DNA of 64,000 bases from Eleusine coracana subsp. coracana (taxonomy: Eukaryota; Streptophyta; Magnoliopsida; Poales; Poaceae): the NCBI GenBank assembly GCA_032690845.1, contig CM064430.1, positions 49,573,882 to 49,637,881 on the forward strand, written 5' to 3'. Below are positions 57,732-64,000 of this stretch, piece by piece. The notes under the pieces are model-generated. The model was not told the origin of the DNA, did not search any database, and was given only the letters and a program-made list of their open reading frames with translations. Positions within the stretch are counted from its first letter, which is position 1; every line of letters starts with the position of its first letter. The position numbers and the translations under genes were made by a program.

Positions 57732-60700
57732 CTTCATTTCTCCCGATTTGTGAACTTAAAACTTCTGGTGTGGCCGACACAACAACTGATCTGTTGTGTG
57801 AGAGACCAAGCCAGACCCGGTTAGTTTAAGCCTCGGGCTCTTGCCTCTTTACGTTTTATTCTCTTCATACGATCCCATTCTCACGACGCCTTCACGTGCA
57901 CCACGAGACGCATGGGCTGGCCGTGGATGGATCGGCAGAAAATTCCCGACGATTTCACCTCGCTTTTCAGCTCGCCCCACTGCTCGCCTTTGTTCCCCTG
58001 AGCTGTGTCTGTGTACGTACTTCCCAGCCTCGGCCCCGGAACCCGGACACAGCAGGTCGCCGGCATCCGGCGGGCGGCGGCCTCTCGTTCCGCCCGAGCC
58101 GCACGACGCGCTCCGCCGCGATCACATGGCTCCAGATCCAGATGGTGATGGGCAGGACGCTGGTGGGCGCCGCGCCATGCTGCGAGAACACACTGAACAG
58201 GGCGTGCACGTATGTACGCGACAAAAGGCGCCTGGTTTTCTTAATCTGGGTGATGCTGCTGGTACGGTGGTACCCTGTTTCGCTTTCTTGCGCTGCTTTG
58301 CCTCCTTTTAGAATAGAGATGGAGTAATAACGTAAACATTGCTTCGTCACCACGGCGACCTAATGCTAAGCTTTTAAATTAGTCGCCGGTGAGACCCCGG
58401 TGTTTGACTCTCTTGGCCTTGGGTTTGTCGTTGATGGCTCTGACCGGGTGGCGTTGGATGTGTTCGTCTGAAGGCTGAAGATTCTTCGTGCCACCAATCA
58501 TGGTCCATATCTCAAGTGGTTGCTGTAACTGCCGATCATATTGTTGTCACGTAACTCGATCACGTTCGCCCAGACTAGCTAGTTCCGGTCAAATTTCTTT
58601 GCACATCATTGCTGTTGAAGAAGTCCTTATATATATAAAAAAAGGATATACCACCACCGGTTTCATTTTCATGTCACTAGGATTTCGTGTTCCAACTACA
58701 TGATAAAAAAAGATTGGAGTGAGTAGTAGTTAAAAGCAATGCTGTAAGTCTGTAACAGCTCTGCTATGTCAAATTGTAATGACAAATGATAATAGTTGTT
58801 ACTAGTTTTATATTTTTCCTCTGCAACCAAACGTTCAGTTTGAATCCTGCAACCCAACTTTGTGTTCGAGGCGGCACCAACTGAACCACTTTGCACCATG
58901 TTCAGGGAGCGACAACAGGCTTTGGATCGTCGCGGTGGTCGTCCCCGTATCAGTGCTCCTACTCTGCTTCTTGGCTTGCTTCATGTGGATCAGAAGGCGA
59001 AGACAAAGAAGTACGTGTGATTTGGTTCTGTGGCACGACTATCATCTGCTTGGTGTGACTAGATAGCTAACAGCACCTTTAATGATCAGTTATCAATATG
59101 TCAGGGAGGGTGAGCATGCCGACCATGTCCATGGAAATGGAGCAGGTGCTCAAGCTCTGGAAGTTCGAGGAGAGCGACTCCGAGTTCTCGCTCTACGAAT
59201 TCGACCAGATCGCTGACGCTACAAACAATTTCTCTGACGAGAACAAGCTCGGCCAGGGCGGTTTCGGTCCCGTTTACAAGGTACTGGTCGATCCAGTAAA
59301 TTTCATGAATCCATGTAGATAATTAACCATAAATACTGACTGTTCAGTACAATATAAGTTGCTTCGATCGGTCCTGTTTACATTGTGCTTCGCTTGTGGT
59401 TGTATTGTATTTCACTATTTCAGGGTGAACTGCCTGATGGTACCGAGATCGCGATCAAGAGGCTTTCTTCGTGCTCTGTGCAAGGGCTGATGGAGTTCAA
59501 GACGGAGATCCAGCTGATCGCAAAGCTGCAGCACACGAATCTGGTGCGGCTTATGGGCTGTTGCATCCAGGCCGACGAGAAGGTGCTTATCTACGAGTAC
59601 ATGCACAACAAGAGCCTTGACTTCTTCATCTTTGGTACGTGCATCGAGTCCTGACCACTAAGCATTGGCCCTTAAGGCCACATTTTCCCTTTTTCGTTGC
59701 AGCCACTGACATAGTAATTTGCTTGCTAATTCAATTGTATATGCGATTGAATTGCAGACAGCGTCAAGGGGGCGGTATTGAACTGGGAACGGCGGTTCCG
59801 CGTCATCGACGGGGTCGCACAGGGTCTGCTCTACCTGCACAAGCACTCTCGGGTGCGGATCATCCACCGTGACATGAAGGCCAGCAATATTTTACTAGAT
59901 AAAGACCTGAACCCCAAAATCTCGGACTTCGGCATGGCCAGGATCTTCAGCTCCAATGTCACAGAGGCCAATACCACTAAGGTCGTCGGCACACAGTAAG
60001 TAAATTACACACACCACATATTACGTCAATGCATGCGTACAATTTGTTGGTGATAATGTTACGTTTACAATGTCGGTAGCTTAATTATGTGTTCTTCTCA
60101 TGAATCAGCGGTTATATTGCACCGGAGTATGCTTCAGAGGGCATTTTCTCTGTGAAATCGGATGTTTTTAGCTTCGGTGTTTTGCTCTTGGAAATCATCA
60201 GCGGAAAGAGGACGGCCGGGTTCTACCAGTATGGCAAGTTCTTCAATCTCACAGGATATGTAAGCACATGTCTTCTTGGATCCCCTTCAATACAGCAAAC
60301 TTCTTACAATTTCTTTTATTTTATTTCACACTCTGAATTCATTGGTGGCGCTCTCATTTAGTTTCATGACTAGATCTGCCTTCATTATCTATCACTGAAT
60401 CTATTTTATCAATTCTCTTGTAGGCCTACCAGCTATGGAAGGATCAGAAATGGAACGAACTGGTGGACCCGGTGCTGGGCAACGATTTCCCGGTGCCCGA
60501 GGTGATGAAGTGCATACAGGTCGCGCTGCTCTGCGTCCAAGACAGCGCCGACGACAGGCCCGCCATGGCCGAAGTCGTTGCCATGCTAGGCAGCGAGGGG
60601 CTAACCATGCCAGAGCCCCAGCAGCCGGCCTACTACAACGTCAGGATCTCCAACATAGCCGCCGCGTCGTCGGACTCATTTGGCGAGTCGTCGTGCCGGA

Positions 60701-60738
60701 TCAGCAGCATGACCTTGACTGATGAAGAAGGTAGATAG
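55421..60738 (+). CDS. CRK-E: cysteine-rich receptor-like kinase, intact
   Basis: Predicted plasma-membrane receptor kinase. Seven exons: 55421-56237, 58906-59010, 59090-59280, 59424-59634, 59758-59995, 60109-60259, 60424-60738, all GT-AG and in phase, giving 675 residues. The start at 55421 has a strong context (GCCACCATGC) and begins a signal peptide (MLVLFLLLGITAS). Both DUF26 motifs are complete: LCRGDYGGPTCASC and QCTPDLTPAQCRAC. The transmembrane segment (WIVAVVVPVSVLLLCFLACF) is in exon 2. Kinase: LGQGGFG, Lys 383, HRD Asp 480, DFG Asp 498, APE intact. The tail ends TLTDEEGR. Intron 1 is unusually long (2668 bp). Exons are GC-rich, as in CRK-A and unlike CRK-C and D. Confidence 0.94.
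57659..57730. repeat. (TA)36 microsatellite in CRK-E intron 1
   Basis: 72 bases of uninterrupted TA repeat. Likely length-variable between lines. Confidence 0.95.
57731..58905. other. Rest of CRK-E intron 1
   Basis: GC-rich from about 57860 to 58320 with overlapping frames on both strands and no recognised domain. It could be a small insertion but no ends were found. Confidence 0.4.
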
Positions 60739-61061
60739 CAGCAGGGCAGGAACAGATGTAGGACGCATGTAGTAATTTGTGATCTCATCCAAACATTTCT
60801 AGATTGGTAAACTGTACAGGATTGTTATTTGACTATACTTCAGATATACCAACAACGGGACAGAATATATAGGTTAACATTGTTGATGCAAGATAGGACG
60901 GTGCCCATCAACGTGTTTAAGACTTTCTACTATTTCCAGTTTTTTTTATTAAGTACGTTCGGACAACACTTTAGTTTTTTTTTAACTAAAACAACTACCC
61001 TTAAGCTAACAATTTAAAACTAGAGAGAATACTCAACCAGAAAATTTGGGTTCATTCTACG

Positions 61062-61430
61062 GCATCACCAACTAAATAGTGTGCAATACTCGATTGAGAG
61101 CCTAGCACCATCCGTTGTGGCTGGTATATCGCCAAGAATCTGTAAGGAAAGAACAGTGGCTGAAGCTCTTGAGAATGGTGTCTGGGTACAGGACGTTCGT
61201 AATGGTCCTCGACTATCTTGGCATGGGATAAGAGAATTTTTTATGTTGTGGTACTGTTTGAGAAACATCACGCTATCGGATCAGGAAGACCATTGTCGTT
61301 GTTTTGGTCACCGGCTAGTAGAATTTGTTCATGGGATGCGTACTTTGGGCTCGGTGATGGCTTAGCAAGAGGACACGCGGGGTTATACTGGTTCAGGGAA
61401 GACCCCCTATGTCCAGTTTACTAGCCTACT
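61062..61430 (+). mobile_element. LINE-like reverse-transcriptase C-terminal remnant
   Basis: Plus-strand frames read SPSVVAGISPRICKERTVAE and WHGIREFFMLWYCLRNITLS, resembling the region after the reverse transcriptase in plant LINEs, then shift frame (CSWDAYFGLGDG). No tail or target copy is seen, so this is a fragment. Confidence 0.45.
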
Positions 61431-61589
61431 CGTGTTACATGTCACAGGGAGGAGTACAACAATGGCGAGAGAGGAGGGGTGCTCCAAGTCTCAGTGTTAG
61501 CAATGGCGAAAAATGTGAGTGTGCTGTGTCGTTCGTTGTGGGGGAGAAGAAAGGCGTCCCCTTTTATATGCCAAGAGGACGAGCCCATT

Positions 61590-61631
<42 letters not shown>

Positions 61632-63967
61632 GTTCTACGTGTATGGAGTTGTTGAAGGCGTGCGGGAGAAGGCGTCATCTTGGGTCGGTGGTGTGGTCCC
61701 CAGTCCTTGTAGGCCACCGTCCTGACCTTGCAGCAGGGGGAGGGCACTGTGCTTGAGCGTGCCCCCATTCTCTGTCGTTTGGGTTGAGCTCCACTTGCCA
61801 CTATGTTTGGCGTGCTCTGCCATACGAAGAGCGATGCATCAGGGGCGCGGTCACGTTGCCCAGGTGGGAGTTAATCTTGCTGTCCATCAGGCTGTCCTGC
61901 ATCATCACTATAGGGGGTGTCATCGGGCGATAGCGTCATCGAGTGCCCTGCCGTACCTGCCCCCGTCAGCAAGGGTTGATGATGAGAGGAGCAGGTATGC
62001 ATGAGGGGATTTGACGCCCCCCTATACTGTGCTTGTACGGTGAGTACGACATTTAAGGCCGGGTGGTTGATGGTAGTCGACCGCTGACTCGCCCGACCCC
62101 CTTCCAGGGGTCGGATCGCCGAGGCCGGGCTGCTCGGGCCCACCCGAGGTTAGGATCTATCTTGTCCATGCAGGGCAATCGAGTTTCCCCATTCCGTCAA
62201 CCCCGGCTCATGTCAAGATTCTATCGCCGTGTCCCATCCGGGCCCGGGTTCCGAGGAAGGAGGCGCCTACTTCACGATCATGGGCTATGGGGACCTACAC
62301 TGTCACGACCACAACATTGGTGGGGACTCCGGTTTTTGCACCAGAGTCATCGGGCTCGATGAATGAGGTGTGTTCGTGGCCCACCTGACAAGCCGGCTTG
62401 GTCGCGACTCCTTTTGAGGGGTCGTGCGAGTCGTGACGGGTTCCCGACTTCCTATCGAGGGGTCAAGTGGGGCTCAGTCAGCTCCCGACCCCCTCGAGAG
62501 GTCGGGCGAGCCGGGACGGCGACGCGGTCTTCATAGCCGAGTGACGAGTTTCGTACAGACGCCTTCCATGTGGGACCCGTGCGGGTCACGCTCACACGGC
62601 AACTCGATGAGTCTTTGGTCCTTTGCCGCGTACTTAGTTTTCTTCGAGGAGGGGCCACGTGGCACCCTGTTATTTACCCCCGATAGAAGCCCCTGAGCGA
62701 GTCGGAGAGTCGTTCAGGGGGTTTTGACACTGACACGGGTTGAAGGTTGCGACATGGTTCGCGGGCCTTATAGTTTATCCGGGCAAGGTGCGCATGAGCG
62801 CACTCGACGGGTGTAGCCCCCGAGCCGGGGTGAGTTTTTGATAAAACTCACGCCCCAGGTTTATCTCGACGGTAAAGCATAGGGATGCTGTTTTGGCGAG
62901 GGTGCATGCGAGCGCACTCGTCAGTTGTAGCCCCCAAGCCAGAGGAGGAGTTCGTACGGACTCGTTCTTTGGCTTTATTCATCGGACGCCCTCACGAGGG
63001 CACTGTGGCGCCCGTGGGCTTTGGACCCCGCATCCTGGTTTGAGTAGACGGCGCGTGGCGCCGCAGAGAGAGTTGTTCGTAGCGCCTCCGTGGTGGGGCG
63101 TGACCTGTTTGCCTAAAGAAGGCGTGACAGGACGCTGCCCGAGCCGTAGGCGCGTCGTCCTTTCTTGTCGTGAGGCGAGCAGGGGTATCTTTCAGTCGGT
63201 CCCGGATCTGACGCGCCACGCGCCTGGGTGGCTTGTAGCCAACGGCTCTCATCCGGGATGGTCCTCTTGTCAGTTTTTTGTATTAGCATGGCGTGCGAGG
63301 GCCTCCCGTGCTCTTTCATTGGGCTCAGCACCCGCGTAGGGAATCCAAGGCCTAGGCCTAGCCCGGCTATTTAAGGATGCCTCCGGGCGGCGTCCCACTC
63401 CATCGCTACACCCAGGACCGTTGTTTTGAATTCCTAGTTAGCTGAAGGGTGACTGTCTTTTGGGTGCCGGCTCGCTGTGCCTATGGCTTCCGGGTGTGAC
63501 GGCGCCCTTGGTGATGACGATGGAGATGAAGACTCGCTGTCGACCAGCCCCCGGCCGCCCTGGCGGGGTGGCTCCGCTGGTCGTAGGGAGGCTGGTCAAC
63601 TTCCGTTACGTCCCTCCCTCGTCGGGGTGAGACGGAGTTAAAGGGGCTCCCACATGGAGAGTTGCCATGGCTTATTAGGTCCCACCATGTTCATCCTTAT
63701 CAACGACTGTAGGAATGAGGTCAAGGAGAGGCGTCGCAACGGTCTCCCTATCCGCGTGGGGGTCGCTGCTCCAGCCACAGCCACACAACGCGACCAAGCT
63801 GCTTGCCTTCTTCATAGGCGGAAATGGCTAGCCTCATATGAGGGCATCCTTCCCCAACGACGAGGAGCCGCTGGTGCTTCACCTCATATGTACCTGCTGA
63901 GGTACGAGTACCATCTTTTCCTTGTAATAGACTCCCGGGGGTCAATTTTGTCTTTTCTTTGTTAGAT

Positions 63968-63970
<3 letters not shown>
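61431..63970. mobile_element. Gypsy-LTR-like non-coding sequence
   Basis: A GC-rich stretch contains repeated TAGCCCCCGAGCC- and TAGCCCCCAAGCC-type motifs (62813-62942), a GGGGACTCCGG segment and a TATTTAAGG box near 63370. These are common in LTRs and adjoining parts of grass Ty3-gypsy elements. No coding domain is visible. Long frames such as 62893-63339 are probably due to composition. The element boundaries and strand are not resolved. Confidence 0.45.
61591..61626. repeat. (AG)18 microsatellite
   Basis: Uninterrupted AG repeat. Confidence 0.95.

Positions 63971-64000
<30 letters not shown>
63971..64000. repeat. (GA)15 microsatellite at the window edge
   Basis: Uninterrupted GA repeat that runs off the window. 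Confidence 0.95.

Noticed and set aside
57442..57780. Frames made of repeated Tyr-Ile
   Set aside because: They are translations of the TA microsatellite.
61431..63970. Long plus-strand frames such as 62893-63339
   Set aside because: They contain no recognisable domain and lie in GC-rich LTR-like sequence, where long chance frames are expected.
1..64000. CRISPR arrays, operons or bacterial-type signals
   Set aside because: None seen; the spliced genes and transposons show this is plant nuclear DNA.

Overview
The window is plant nuclear DNA, most likely from a grass and probably rice or a close Oryza relative. The signs are spliced genes with GC-rich first exons, many Stowaway (TA target) and Tourist (TAA target) miniature transposons, tRNA-derived SINEs, plant LINE tails, and Ty1-copia and Ty3-gypsy retrotransposons. 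Species and chromosome cannot be fixed from the sequence alone.

The core is a cluster of five cysteine-rich receptor-like kinase genes (CRK, DUF26 family), called CRK-A to CRK-E here. CRK-A (13079-16053) is on the minus strand. CRK-B (35454-38737), CRK-C (39284-42152), CRK-D (45821-48861) and CRK-E (55421-60738) are on the plus strand. I rebuilt the exons from splice signals and codon phase. A, B and E give uninterrupted reading frames of 695, 641 and 675 residues. C keeps an intact transmembrane and kinase part but has lost most of its ectodomain. D is complete except for a one-base slip in an A10 run between its two DUF26 domains. C and D are the closest pair. A lacks two kinase introns that the others have. 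B and D both need a GC splice donor at the same intron.

Between CRK-A and CRK-B lies a group of decayed F-box genes: a DUF295-type pseudogene (17999-19320), an F-box/LRR gene with one frameshift on the minus strand (22832-23867), and F-box/LRR pieces on the plus strand (24376-24520 and 31859-32249) that flank a 7.0-kb Ty1-copia element (24832-31853, target duplication ATAAT, 527-bp LTRs).

The left 10 kb is nested transposon DNA: a decayed minus-strand Ty3-gypsy element, a long LTR-like block inside it, a miniature LTR element (6435-7240) inside the gag part, and a hAT-like element (7431-8003). The right end (61062-64000) holds a LINE remnant and gypsy-LTR-like sequence that runs off the window. 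Two SINEs (10386-10675, 21823-22008) and a 1.6-kb retroposon (50576-52188) are bounded by good target duplications.

The intact CRKs are expected to be plasma-membrane receptors with apoplastic DUF26 domains and an active cytosolic Ser/Thr kinase. TTGACC (W-box) sites lie upstream of several of them, which fits stress or defence regulation but was not tested. I found no clearly undescribed system. The most informative oddities are the intron losses in A, the shared GC donor in B and D, the ectodomain decay of C and D beside intact kinases, and a cysteine-to-arginine change shared by the first DUF26 of B, C and D.
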